Source: Alphaproteobacteria bacterium (GTDB lineage Bacteria; Myxococcota_A; UBA796; GCA-2862545). Taken from it: a DNA stretch of 64,000 nucleotides. Of the stretch, positions 18,088-29,594 are shown piece after piece (positions within the stretch are counted from its first letter, which is position 1; each line of letters opens with the position of its first letter). The stretch spans positions 7,537-71,536 of the forward strand of contig JACKEO010000021.1 of the NCBI GenBank assembly GCA_020632955.1. Reading direction: 5' to 3'. A program made the position numbers and the translations under genes. The notes below the pieces were generated by a model that was given only the letters and a program-made list of their open reading frames with translations, had not been told where the DNA came from and did not search any database.

Positions 18088-19824
18088 ATGGCTCGACACA
18101 TCGCGATCGATCTCGGCGCCTACGCCGTCAAGGTGAGCGTGAGCCAGCGCTCGGGCGACGTGGACGACGTGGAGCTGGAGGTGCGCCGCCGCGTGCCCCA
18201 GGACGGCTCCGACGTGCCCACCCTGCAGGACCGCCTGGCCATCCTCGACCTGCTCGTGCGTCAGCACCCCGACCTCGTGAGCACCAGCCACCTCTGCGCC
18301 CTGGCCTGGCCCACGGAGCGCACCACCACCCAGCGCCTGGTGCTGCCCTTCACCGATGCGGAGCAGGTGGCGAAGACCCTGCCCTTCGCCATCGAGGACG
18401 AGGTCCCGCTCGATCTCGAGGACCTGGTGCTCGCCTGGCGCGCGGGGGAGGGCGAGGGCGAGATCCTGGCCACGCTCGCCGACCGCGCCGAGCTCTCGGG
18501 GGTGCTCGAGGGCCTGGCCGAGCGCGGGCTCGATCCGCGCCGCGCGCTGGTCGACGGCGACATCATCGCCGCCTACGGCCGTGGCCCCGGCATCACCGCC
18601 GTGGTCGACGTGGGCCACACCCAGACCACCGTCACCGTGGCGCGCGCCGGGAGGCCCCTGGCCACCCGGGCCGTGGGCGTGGCGGGCCGCGCGCTCACCC
18701 GCGCCATCCAGCAGGCGCTGGGCTGTTCCTGGCAGGAGGCCGAGCTGCTCAAGCACGGCGGCCCCGACGAGGACGCGCCGCTGCCGCCGGCCTTCGTGCA
18801 GGAGCTGGGGAGCGACGACGACGGCCCGGTGTGGGTCGACGACGAGCTCCAGCCCTCCGATCCCGGCTTCGGCGAGGTGGAGGACCCCACGGGCGGCTCG
18901 CTCGAGGCCACCGACCCGGGCCTGGGCGCGCTGACCACGCTGCCCGCCAAGGCGAAGGAGGCGATGGACGCCGTCCTGGGGCTGCTGCTCGCCGAGGTGC
19001 GCGCCACGCTCGTGCAGGCCGAGGACGACCTCGGCGTCGAGATCGACGTGGTGGTGCTCACCGGCGGTGGGGCCCGGGTCGACGGGCTCCGCGCCTACCT
19101 CGAGGAGGACCTCGGCCTGCCGGTGCGCGAGGCGGTCGACGCCGAGGGCCAGCCGGTGCCCGACGCCTACACGGTGGCGCGCGCGCTGGGCGAGCTGGTG
19201 GTGGGCGACCCCTCGGCGGCCACCGACCTGCGCGTGGGCGACCTGGCCTTCCGCGGCGGCATGGACCTGCAGCGCACCATCCTGCAGTACGGCGCGGCGA
19301 TGGTGGCCACCTACCTGGTGGCGGTGCTGGCCTTCTTCGCCTGGAACATGGTGACGCTGGCCCGGGAGCAGGCCGCGGTCGATGCCCGCATCCGCGAGGC
19401 CGTGGCCGCCGTGGTGCCTGACGCGCCGCTCGACGAGCTCGACGCCTCGGGTGCCGTGGGCCTGCTGGGCGACCTGGTCTACGACGCGCAGGAGCAGGTG
19501 GACTTCCTCGGTCGCGACGGCGAGGCGCCCCCCACGGTGCACCTGCTGTACCGGCTCACCACCGGCTTCCCGCCGCACCCCGACGTGAAGGTGGACGTCG
19601 ACCGCATCGACATCGCGCCCAAGGCCATCCACCTCGAGGGCGTGGTCGACGACTTCAGCGACGTCGACAAGATCGGCGAGGCCCTCAAGGCGAAGGGCGG
19701 CTTCGGCGGGGTCGACGCGTCGCCGGGGAAGAAGAAGCGCGACAAGCTGGAGTTCGCGGTCGACATCGCCCGTGCGGGCGCCGATGGCGACGACGACACC
19801 GGCGTCGACGAGGAGGAGGGCTGA
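18088..19824 (+). CDS. gspL: Type II secretion protein GspL with PilM-like cytoplasmic domain
   Basis: Inner-membrane protein that couples the GspE ATPase to the periplasm. At 578 residues it is longer than the enterobacterial form. The cytoplasmic part (1-~390) is an actin-fold, PilM-type domain ('HIAIDLGAYAVKVSV', 'AVVDVGHTQTTVTV', 'VVLTGGGARVDGLRAYL'). One membrane helix (about 396-420, 'YGAAMVATYLVAVLAFFAW') leads to a periplasmic ferredoxin-like domain ('DRIDIAPKAIHLEGVVDDFSDVDKI'). An acidic insert of about 60 residues interrupts the actin fold after residue 225. The start follows the gspK stop by 31 bp, and the stop overlaps gspM (TGATG). Confidence 0.9.
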   Translation: MARHIAIDLGAYAVKVSVSQRSGDVDDVELEVRRRVPQDGSDVPTLQDRLAILDLLVRQHPDLVSTSHLCALAWPTERTTTQRLVLPFTDAEQVAKTLPFAIEDEVPLDLEDLVLAWRAGEGEGEILATLADRAELSGVLEGLAERGLDPRRALVDGDIIAAYGRGPGITAVVDVGHTQTTVTVARAGRPLATRAVGVAGRALTRAIQQALGCSWQEAELLKHGGPDEDAPLPPAFVQELGSDDDGPVWVDDELQPSDPGFGEVEDPTGGSLEATDPGLGALTTLPAKAKEAMDAVLGLLLAEVRATLVQAEDDLGVEIDVVVLTGGGARVDGLRAYLEEDLGLPVREAVDAEGQPVPDAYTVARALGELVVGDPSAATDLRVGDLAFRGGMDLQRTILQYGAAMVATYLVAVLAFFAWNMVTLAREQAAVDARIREAVAAVVPDAPLDELDASGAVGLLGDLVYDAQEQVDFLGRDGEAPPTVHLLYRLTTGFPPHPDVKVDVDRIDIAPKAIHLEGVVDDFSDVDKIGEALKAKGGFGGVDASPGKKKRDKLEFAVDIARAGADGDDDTGVDEEEG

Positions 19825-20396
19825 TGTTCGAGCGGATCCGCGCCGGGCGCACCTACCTGTCGGAGCAGTTCGAGGCGATGCCGCCTCGCGACCGCTGGCT
19901 CGCCGTCGCGCTGGCCGGCATGGTGGCGCTGGTGCTCGTGGGCGGCGTCACCTACGTGATCAAGACGGCCCAGGACGAGCGGGCCTCGCAGGTCACCGCC
20001 GCCAAGGAGAACCTGCGCGACGTGCAGGGCATGGCCGAGGACTACGCGCTGCTCACGGCGCGCCTCGAGGCCGCGGAGGCCCGCATGGGGCAGTTCCGGG
20101 CCGGCCAGATCAACACCTACATCAGCCAGTGGGCCGCGCAGGCGGGCCTGTCCACGAACCTGCAGGGCATCCGCGAGGGCAGCACCCGGGTGGTGGGCGG
20201 CTTCCGCGAGCGCACCTACACGGTGGAGATCAACGACGGCGAGCTGGGCGGCCTCGTGCGCTTCCTCTACGCCCTCGAGACCTCGCCCTACCCGATCCGG
20301 GTCCACAACGCGTCCTTCAAGGCGCAGGACCGACGGGACGCACGGCCCATCGATCTCGACCTCGAGCTGCGTGCCTACACCAAGGAGGAGGGATGA
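19824..20396 (+). CDS. gspM: Type II secretion protein GspM
   Basis: Bitopic inner-membrane partner of GspL. The 190 residues show a short cytoplasmic N-terminus ('EAMPPRDRWLAVAL'), one membrane helix (about 26-46), a coiled-coil-like helix ('ASQVTAAKENLRDVQGMAEDYALLTARLEAAEARM') and a C-terminal ferredoxin-like domain. Assignment rests on this architecture and on its place between gspL and gspN, since GspM sequences are poorly conserved. It overlaps both neighbours. Confidence 0.85.
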   Translation: MFERIRAGRTYLSEQFEAMPPRDRWLAVALAGMVALVLVGGVTYVIKTAQDERASQVTAAKENLRDVQGMAEDYALLTARLEAAEARMGQFRAGQINTYISQWAAQAGLSTNLQGIREGSTRVVGGFRERTYTVEINDGELGGLVRFLYALETSPYPIRVHNASFKAQDRRDARPIDLDLELRAYTKEEG

Positions 20397-21622
20397 ACCG
20401 CTGGACCTGGATCGCGGTGGGCGGCGCCTGGAGCCTCTTCGTCTTCCTGCTGACCGGCTGGCTCACCTTCCCCAGCAGCGCGGCGGCCGCCCGGCTGTCG
20501 TACGAGCTGGAGGAGATCACCGACGGCGCGCTGGCGGTCGACATCGACGCCGTGGGGCCGTGGTGGTTCGGCGTGGCCGCCCAGGGCGTGCGCCTCGCCA
20601 CGGTGCAGGACGACGGCGAGGTGCTGCCGGTCTTCTTCGGCGACCGCGTGGCCCTGCGTGCCGGTCCCGTCGGCGCCCTGCGTCGGCAGCCCACGGTGGT
20701 GGGTCGCGTGGTGGTGGGCGAGGGCACCCTCGACGTCGAGGCCGACCTCGACGCCCGCGAGCCCCGCACGGCCACGCGCCGCCTCGAGCTCACCGGCGAC
20801 GAGCTCCCGGTGGAGGATCTGCTGCTCGCGGCCTTCCGGGGCAGCGGGGGCGTCGGTGTGCGCGGTGCCGTGGACGTGGATCTCGACGTCACGACGCCCG
20901 AGGGGCTGCCGTCGGCCGACGGCGACCTGTCGATCCAGGGGCGCGGCGTGGTGCTCGAGACGCTCACCGTGGACGCGCTGGGCTGGACCGACAAGCAGCT
21001 CGACGCCCAGGTGGACGAGCTCGACGTGCGCATCCGCATCGAGAAGGGCACCGCGAAGATCGTCCGCGGCCTGCTGCGCACCAGCCTCGCCAGCCTGGAG
21101 CTCGATGGCAGCCTGGAGCTCGCCGAGCGCTTCGACCGCTCGAAGCTGGAGCTCGAGGTGGTGCTGCGCCTCGCCGACTGGGCCGGCACGCCGCTCGAGA
21201 CCTTCCGCTCGCTGGTGGAGGGCTTCCTGCGCACCGCCCAGTGGGCCGACGGCTCCTACCACTACAAGGTGAGCACGATGCTCGGCCGCTTCGGCATGAG
21301 CGACCTGCGCCCCGATCGCGAGCGCACCCGGCCGTCCATCGCGAACCCCACGCCCACGCCGCGCGAGGCCACGCGCGTGCAGGCCGCCACGCCCGATGCG
21401 GGCGAGACCCCGGCGCCCACCGCGCGCCCCGAGCGCCGCCGGCCGGCCGCCCTCGACCGCGCCGCCCGTGCGGGGCTGCGGCGACCGAGCCGCCCGGCCT
21501 CCGGGGATCCCGCCGAACCCGACGACGTGGACGAGCTGGACGAGCTGGACGAGCTGGACGACGAGGAGCCCGACGACGAACTCGACGCCGAGGAGATGGG
21601 CGAGATCGACGAGGCCTACTGA
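20393..21622 (+). CDS. gspN: Type II secretion protein GspN
   Basis: Inner-membrane-anchored periplasmic accessory protein found in some type II systems. The 409 residues have one N-terminal membrane helix ('WSLFVFLLTGWLTFPSS'), then a beta-rich AsmA-like region ('LSYELEEITDGALAVDIDAVG', 'LSIQGRGVVLETL', 'RGLLRTSLASLELDGSLEL'). The last ~90 residues are a Pro/Arg-rich linker and a run of Asp-Glu-Leu repeats, an unusual acidic tail. The ATG at 20393 overlaps the gspM stop (ATGA). It closes the secretion cluster and is convergent with pabB, 19 bp away. Confidence 0.82.
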   Translation: MNRWTWIAVGGAWSLFVFLLTGWLTFPSSAAAARLSYELEEITDGALAVDIDAVGPWWFGVAAQGVRLATVQDDGEVLPVFFGDRVALRAGPVGALRRQPTVVGRVVVGEGTLDVEADLDAREPRTATRRLELTGDELPVEDLLLAAFRGSGGVGVRGAVDVDLDVTTPEGLPSADGDLSIQGRGVVLETLTVDALGWTDKQLDAQVDELDVRIRIEKGTAKIVRGLLRTSLASLELDGSLELAERFDRSKLELEVVLRLADWAGTPLETFRSLVEGFLRTAQWADGSYHYKVSTMLGRFGMSDLRPDRERTRPSIANPTPTPREATRVQAATPDAGETPAPTARPERRRPAALDRAARAGLRRPSRPASGDPAEPDDVDELDELDELDDEEPDDELDAEEMGEIDEAY

Positions 21623-21641
21623 CCCGGCCCCCGGGGCGCGC

Positions 21642-22979
21642 TCAGGCCCCGCGCGGGCCCGGTCGGGCACCGGCGAGCGCGGCCTGGAGCAGGGTGCCCT
21701 TGGCGTGGGTCTCGGCCCACTCGGCCTCGGGATCGCTGTCGGCCACGATGCCGCCGCCCACGTGGAAGCGGGCGTGGCGGCCGTGCACGACCGCGCTGCG
21801 GATGGCCACCGACCAGCGGGCGCGCCCGTGGTCCGACACGAAGCCGATGGCGCCGCAGTAGACGCCGCGCGGCTGGGGCTCGAGCTCGGCGATGCGCTGG
21901 GCGGCGCGCACCTTCGGCGCGCCGACCACGGAGCCGGGCGGGAAGAGGGCGGCCAGCGCCGACCAGGCGTCCTCGCCGGGCGCCAGGCGCGCGCGCACCA
22001 CCTGGCTGGCGTGGTGGACGTTGGCGTGGGCCGTGACCCGTCGCGCCTCGGCCTGCACGCTGCCCGGCACGGCCACGCGGCCGAGGTCGTTGCGGCAGAG
22101 GTCCACGATCATCGTGAGCTCGGCCCGCTCCTTGGCGCTGCCCTCGAGCTCGCGGTGCGCCGCCGCGTCGCGCGCCGGATCGGCGGCGCGGGGGCGGGTG
22201 CCCTTCACGGGCTCGGTGACGGCCTCGTCCCCGTCGACGTCGAGCAGGCGCTCGGGGCTGTTCGAGAGCACCGCGAGCGCGGGGTCGAGGGCGAGGAAGG
22301 CGCCGCGATCGGGGCGGGAGCCCGCGCGCAGGCGGCGGTAGGCCTGCCAGGCGTCGTCGATGCCCTCCACCTCCACCACGCGCGACAGGTTCACCTGGTA
22401 GCAGTCCCCCTCGGCGATCAAGGCCAGCACGCGCGCGATGGCCGCGAGGTAGTCCTCGCGCGCGACCGTGCGCGTGGGCCGGGGCAGGGGATGCGGGGGC
22501 GGACCGAGGGGCCCGGCCTCCGCGAGCAGGCGGGCTCCCGCGGCGCGGACCTCGGGGGCGCCCACCGCCTCCCAGCGTCCGCTGGCGGCGTGGTGCAGCA
22601 GCGCACCCTCGTAGCGCCCCAGCCACACCGGAGGCTCGGCGGTGGGCCGCGCGGCGGGCACCGGGGCCACGGCGGCGCCGGCCTCGTAGCCCACGTAGCC
22701 CACGCAGCCCGAGACGAAGGGAAGCTCGCTCGCCGGGGCGGGTCGCGTGAGGCGTCGGCCCGCGGCGGGCCAGCCCTCGGCCGCGCGCACCACCTCCACC
22801 GGGTCCCACACCAGCACCGACCAGCCGGCGTCGCCGCCATCGAGCCACACCGTGCCGGGGCGTGCGGCCACCTGCGCCACCACCGCCTCGGGCGAGGGGG
22901 CCGCGCAGGGTCCGTGCTGGGCGTGGGCCTCGGCCACCGCGGGACCTCCGAGCCTCGGGGCGGCGGCGTATCCGGTCAC
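21642..22979 (-). CDS. pabB: Aminodeoxychorismate synthase component I
   Basis: Converts chorismate and ammonia to 4-amino-4-deoxychorismate for folate synthesis. The 445 residues have an N-terminal subdomain ('PFVSGCVGYVGYEAGA') and a chorismate-binding domain with 'GDCYQVNLSR', 'SNSPERLL', 'EPVKGTRPR', 'ELTMIVDLCRNDLGRV' and 'GSVVGAPKVRA'. The Lys in 'PVKGTRPR' marks PabB rather than anthranilate synthase. The GTG at 22979 is chosen because the frame is open far upstream but the region beyond it is antisense to the transglycosylase gene. No pabA glutaminase is in the window. Confidence 0.9.
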   Translation of the reverse strand: MTGYAAAPRLGGPAVAEAHAQHGPCAAPSPEAVVAQVAARPGTVWLDGGDAGWSVLVWDPVEVVRAAEGWPAAGRRLTRPAPASELPFVSGCVGYVGYEAGAAVAPVPAARPTAEPPVWLGRYEGALLHHAASGRWEAVGAPEVRAAGARLLAEAGPLGPPPHPLPRPTRTVAREDYLAAIARVLALIAEGDCYQVNLSRVVEVEGIDDAWQAYRRLRAGSRPDRGAFLALDPALAVLSNSPERLLDVDGDEAVTEPVKGTRPRAADPARDAAAHRELEGSAKERAELTMIVDLCRNDLGRVAVPGSVQAEARRVTAHANVHHASQVVRARLAPGEDAWSALAALFPPGSVVGAPKVRAAQRIAELEPQPRGVYCGAIGFVSDHGRARWSVAIRSAVVHGRHARFHVGGGIVADSDPEAEWAETHAKGTLLQAALAGARPGPRGA

Positions 22980-23003
22980 GCCCGGTTGTGGGGGAGGAGG
23001 GCC

Positions 23004-24959
23004 GTGGATACCCCGGCGTGGTCGCGGAACGTCCCGCGGTCGCTGGTCGAGGCCGTCATCCGACCGTCCAGGCTGCTCCTCCTGCTCGCGCTGTGCGCCG
23101 GCCCGGCCGCGCTCGCCGACGATGCCGCCGATGGCGTGCGTCCGGCCGAGGCGGCGGGCGACGACGCGATCTGGTCGTGGATCGAGCGCCTCGACGGCGA
23201 CGTCATGGCCGTGGAGGCCGAGGAGGCGTCCGCCGAGGCCCTCACGGTGGAGCTCATCGAGCGGGCCTGGAGCGACGGCGAGGTCGGGCTCGACGTGCCG
23301 CTCGACTACTACGACGATCCGGCGCGTGCGCTGGCCGGCGATCCGCTCCGCCTGGCCGAGCTCGACCTGGCGGCCTTCGACCTGCCCGTCGAGGTGAACG
23401 CGCACGTGGAGCACTGGCTCGAGGTGCTGCTGGGGCCCGGTCGGCGGTACTTCACGCGCTGGCTCGAGCGCAAGGCGCGCTTCGAGCACCTCGTCCTCGC
23501 CCAGCTCGACGAGGCGGGGCTGCCGCGCGACCTGCTGTACCTGGCGATGGTGGAGTCGGGCTTCAACCCCTACGCCTACAGCCACGCCCACGCCGCGGGC
23601 CTCTGGCAGTTCATCCCGTCCACCGGGCGCGCCTACGGCCTCGCCATCGACTTCTGGCTCGACGAGCGGCGCGACCCCGAGAAGGCCACGCGCGCCGCCA
23701 TCCAGATGCTCTCGGAGCTCCACGCCTCCTTCGGGGACTGGTGGCTCGCCTTCGCCGCCTACAACACCGGGCCGGCGCGGGTGCGCCGCCAGCTCGCCGC
23801 CGCCGAGGGCGAGGAGGTCGACTACTGGGATCTGGTGGAGCAGGACCTCCTGCACCGCGAGACCCAGGGCTACGTGCCGAAGATCATCGCGGCCGCCATC
23901 CTGGGCCACCACCCCGAGCGCTACGGCTTCACCGGGCTCACGCCGCAGGAGCCGCTCACCTACGAGACGGTGCGGGTGGAGGAGGCGGTGGACGTGGCGG
24001 CCCTGGCCACGTGCGCGGGCCTCGACGAGGACACCTTCCGCGAGCTGAACCCCGCCCTGCGGCGCTTCGCGATCCCGGCGGGGGGCGTGGATCTGCGGGT
24101 GCCCGTGGGCGCAGGGGACACCTTCCTCGAGCGCGTGGCCGCGCTGCCCCCGGAGGCGAAGCGCAGCATCGTCCTGCACGAGGTGGCCCGCGGCGAGAGC
24201 CTCTCGGTGATCGCGGAGCGGTACGGCGTCACGGTGCGCGCGGTGGCCGACGCCAACCGGCTGCGCGACGCCGGGCGCATCGCGATCGGTCAGCAGCTGG
24301 TGATCCCGGTGCCGGGCCGCGACACGCCGCCGCCCGCCCGTGCCTCGGTGGCCGCCGTCTCGTCGTCGAGCGCGCCCTCACAGGCCACGGCGCCCTCGCG
24401 CAGCGCGCCGGCCCAGGTGGCACCGGATCAGGCCGCGCCGCCCCCGTCGTACACGGTGCGCCAGGGCGACACGCTGTCCGAGATCGCCGAGCGCTTCCGC
24501 GTGCCCCTCGACGACCTGCTGTCCTACAACGGCCTGTCCACGCGCAGCACCCTGCGGGTGGGCCAGGTGCTCGCGCTGCGGGGGGGTGGCACCCGGTCCG
24601 CCTCGAGCCCTCGCACCCAGGCCGCCGCCACCTATGAGGTGAAGTCCGGCGACAGCCTCTGGAGCATCGCGCAGGCCCACGACGTGTCCGTGGAGTCGCT
24701 GCAGCGCTGGAACGGACTGGGCCGCGACACCACGCTGCGGGTGGGGCAGAAGCTGGCGGTGACGGGCGGCAGCACGCAGGCGGCCGCAGCGCCGGCGCAC
24801 CGGTGGACCACCTACGTGGTGCGCGCCGGCGACAGCCTGGGCGCCATCGCCCAGCGCCACGGGGTGTCGGTGGCCGAGCTCCAGTCCTGGAACGAGCTGC
24901 GAGGCACCACCATCCACCCGGGCGATCGGCTCAAGATCCGCAGGCGCGGACCCGGTTAG
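23004..24959 (+). CDS. mltD: Membrane-bound lytic transglycosylase D-like, four LysM domains
   Basis: Peptidoglycan-cleaving lytic transglycosylase. The 651 residues start with a signal peptide ('RLLLLLALCAGPAALA'), then a goose-lysozyme-like SLT domain with catalytic Glu184 in 'MVESGFNPYAYSHAHAAGLWQFIP' and the family 'FAAYNTGPARV'. Four LysM peptidoglycan-binding modules follow ('HEVARGESLSVIAERYGV', 'YTVRQGDTLSEIAERFRV', 'YEVKSGDSLWSIAQAHDV', 'YVVRAGDSLGAIAQRHGV') joined by Ser/Ala/Pro linkers. The GTG at 23004 has GGAGGAGGG just upstream. No lipobox cysteine is evident, so it is probably periplasmic rather than lipid-anchored. It is divergent from pabB. Confidence 0.88.
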   Translation: MDTPAWSRNVPRSLVEAVIRPSRLLLLLALCAGPAALADDAADGVRPAEAAGDDAIWSWIERLDGDVMAVEAEEASAEALTVELIERAWSDGEVGLDVPLDYYDDPARALAGDPLRLAELDLAAFDLPVEVNAHVEHWLEVLLGPGRRYFTRWLERKARFEHLVLAQLDEAGLPRDLLYLAMVESGFNPYAYSHAHAAGLWQFIPSTGRAYGLAIDFWLDERRDPEKATRAAIQMLSELHASFGDWWLAFAAYNTGPARVRRQLAAAEGEEVDYWDLVEQDLLHRETQGYVPKIIAAAILGHHPERYGFTGLTPQEPLTYETVRVEEAVDVAALATCAGLDEDTFRELNPALRRFAIPAGGVDLRVPVGAGDTFLERVAALPPEAKRSIVLHEVARGESLSVIAERYGVTVRAVADANRLRDAGRIAIGQQLVIPVPGRDTPPPARASVAAVSSSSAPSQATAPSRSAPAQVAPDQAAPPPSYTVRQGDTLSEIAERFRVPLDDLLSYNGLSTRSTLRVGQVLALRGGGTRSASSPRTQAAATYEVKSGDSLWSIAQAHDVSVESLQRWNGLGRDTTLRVGQKLAVTGGSTQAAAAPAHRWTTYVVRAGDSLGAIAQRHGVSVAELQSWNELRGTTIHPGDRLKIRRRGPG

Positions 24960-24985
24960 GGGCGGCGGCCACCGGGAGGCCCCCC

Positions 24986-26275
24986 TTGTCCTGGCTGCTC
25001 TTGTCCGTCTCCGCCGCCTGCTTCGCCGGCGTGTCCTGGTTCGCCTGGGAGGGCCGCCTCGGCCTGCCCGCCATCGGTCTGCTGCTCGTGTCGGTCGCGG
25101 CCTTCTGGGCGGCACGCCGCGGCATGGAGGTCACCACCCGCAAGCGCGTGGACCTCGTCGCGAAGATCGTCTTCACGATCGCCGGCTTCGTCGCGCTGGG
25201 GCGGCACCGCATCGAGGGGGAGGGGGGGGAGCGACTGCCCCTGATCGAGGCGATGACCCGCTACCTGGGCGAGGTGGACCCAGGGCCCTTCTTCGCCTTC
25301 GCCGCCCTCGCGATGTCGGTGAAGCTGCTGGGCGTGCTGCTGTCGGCCACGGGCTGGCACCTGATGCTGCTGGGGCAGGGGATCCGCTTCCCCTTCTGGC
25401 GCTTCACGGTCACCTCCTTCCTCATCGGGCGCTTCATCGGCACCTTCCTGCCCTCCACCGTGGGGCTCGACGGCTACACGCTCTACGAGGCCGCCCGCTA
25501 CTCGGGACAGGGGCCGCGGGCGGTCACGGCCAAGGCCGCCGAGAAGCTGCTGGGTCTCACGGGGCGCGCGCCCGGCTTCCTGGTCGCGCTGCCCTTCGGC
25601 TACCCCGTGCTGCACGGCGTGATGGACTCCGTGGGGCAGGGGGAGCGCACGCCGCTGCTGGTGGGTGTGGTGGCCACGGTGCTCGTGCTCGTGGTGATCG
25701 GCGTGGCGGCGATGCTGCTCTTCCCGGGACTGCCGCAGCGGCTGGTGCACGGCATCGCGGCGCGGGCCCAGGGGCTGGGCGGCCCGGCGGCGCGCGTGGC
25801 CGGCACCCTCGACCGCCTCGCCACGGCCATCGGCGCCTACCGCGGCAAGGTGGGTCTGCTCAGCGTGGCCTACGTGGCCAAGGGCCTGAGCTCCTTCTGC
25901 ACCTGGACCGTGTACTACCTGACCGGCCTCGCCATCGGCGTCACCGGCCTCGCCTTCTGGCCCGTGGTGTTCGGCTCCGGCATCCAGGAGGTCGGCACCC
26001 TCTTCTCGCCCACCATCGCGGGCGAGGGCGTCCGTGAGGCGCTGCAGGCCCTGCTCCTGTCGGCCCAGTACGGCGGCCCTGCGCAGGCCGTGCTCGCAGG
26101 CGCCCTGGGCTTCGTGGCGGCCGAGGCGGCCACGCTGTGGGGCGGCCTCTTCCTCTACACCCGCACCGACAGCTGGCGTCCGGCCTCCTGCGAGGTGGAC
26201 GGGGCGCAGGTGGACTACGCCTGGCTCGCCGAGGGCGGCGCGGGCGTGGGCGTGCCCGACCCGCGCGCGGGCTGA
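24986..26275 (+). CDS. Lysylphosphatidylglycerol synthase/flippase-like integral membrane protein
   Basis: A 429-residue membrane protein with about eight hydrophobic helices, resembling the transmembrane region of lysylphosphatidylglycerol synthases (UPF0104/AglD-like). The family core 'FLIGRFIGTFLPSTVGLDGYTLYEAARYSGQ' is present. There is no cytoplasmic aminoacyl-transferase domain, so it is not a complete MprF. Such proteins are thought to move lipids across the membrane, but the substrate is unknown. The TTG at 24986 is inferred: GGGAGG sits 6 nt upstream and no ATG or GTG precedes the first helix. It follows the transglycosylase by 26 bp. Confidence 0.72.
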   Translation: MSWLLLSVSAACFAGVSWFAWEGRLGLPAIGLLLVSVAAFWAARRGMEVTTRKRVDLVAKIVFTIAGFVALGRHRIEGEGGERLPLIEAMTRYLGEVDPGPFFAFAALAMSVKLLGVLLSATGWHLMLLGQGIRFPFWRFTVTSFLIGRFIGTFLPSTVGLDGYTLYEAARYSGQGPRAVTAKAAEKLLGLTGRAPGFLVALPFGYPVLHGVMDSVGQGERTPLLVGVVATVLVLVVIGVAAMLLFPGLPQRLVHGIAARAQGLGGPAARVAGTLDRLATAIGAYRGKVGLLSVAYVAKGLSSFCTWTVYYLTGLAIGVTGLAFWPVVFGSGIQEVGTLFSPTIAGEGVREALQALLLSAQYGGPAQAVLAGALGFVAAEAATLWGGLFLYTRTDSWRPASCEVDGAQVDYAWLAEGGAGVGVPDPRAG

Positions 26276-26348
26276 TCGCGGCCACCCGCGGCTCGCGCGC
26301 CCGGTGGCCGGGCCGCGGTCCGCCGCCCCTTCTGGAGCGCACGCACGA

Positions 26349-26384
26349 AGGCGCGGGACGGAGGGAGTCTCCGAACCCGCGCCT
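26349..26384. terminator. Hairpin between convergent genes
   Basis: AGGCGCGGG (26349-26357) pairs with CCCGCGCCT (26376-26384), and an inner CGGAG/CTCCG stem (26359-26363 with 26369-26373) stacks inside it. The symmetric 14-bp stem lies between the flippase-like gene and the Cys-rich repeat gene that ends at 26447, so it could end transcription in both directions. No T-run is present. Confidence 0.5.
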
Positions 26385-26446
26385 GGAGGAACCGGCCCCA
26401 GGGGGGCGCGCCGTCCGGTGACGACGCGCCCGCCCCGGGTCAGGGG

Positions 26447-29425
<2,979 letters not shown>

Positions 29426-29490
29426 GGTTCACCTCTCGGCCCCTTGTGGCCGCGGCTACGGTAGCGGGCGCGCGTCGGACGATCCAACCC

Positions 29491-29564
29491 GCACTTTAGA
29501 GAAAGTGCTTCGGTACCCGACTTCCGGAGGAGGAACCTCACGCCTCACGGAAAAAAAGTCCGTG
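29491..29564 (-). terminator. Two hairpins between the SGNH hydrolase gene and the Cys-rich repeat gene
   Basis: Read on the minus strand, CACGGA/TCCGTG (29559-29564 with 29546-29551) encloses a loop of C and six T. It is followed by GCACTTT/AAAGTGC with a 4-nt loop (29502-29508 with 29491-29497). Both are perfect stems in the 169-bp gap after the SGNH gene. They may end that transcript. The second is AT-richer than its surroundings and could instead be an operator for the downstream gene. Confidence 0.4.
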
Positions 29565-29594
29565 GTGGAGGTGGGTGTGCAGGACCGGTGCCCC

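Noticed and set aside
23257..24179. Extension of the pabB frame across the transglycosylase gene
   Set aside because: The frame stays open but the translated sequence is a Val/Leu/His-rich antisense stretch; PabB similarity begins only after GTG 22979.
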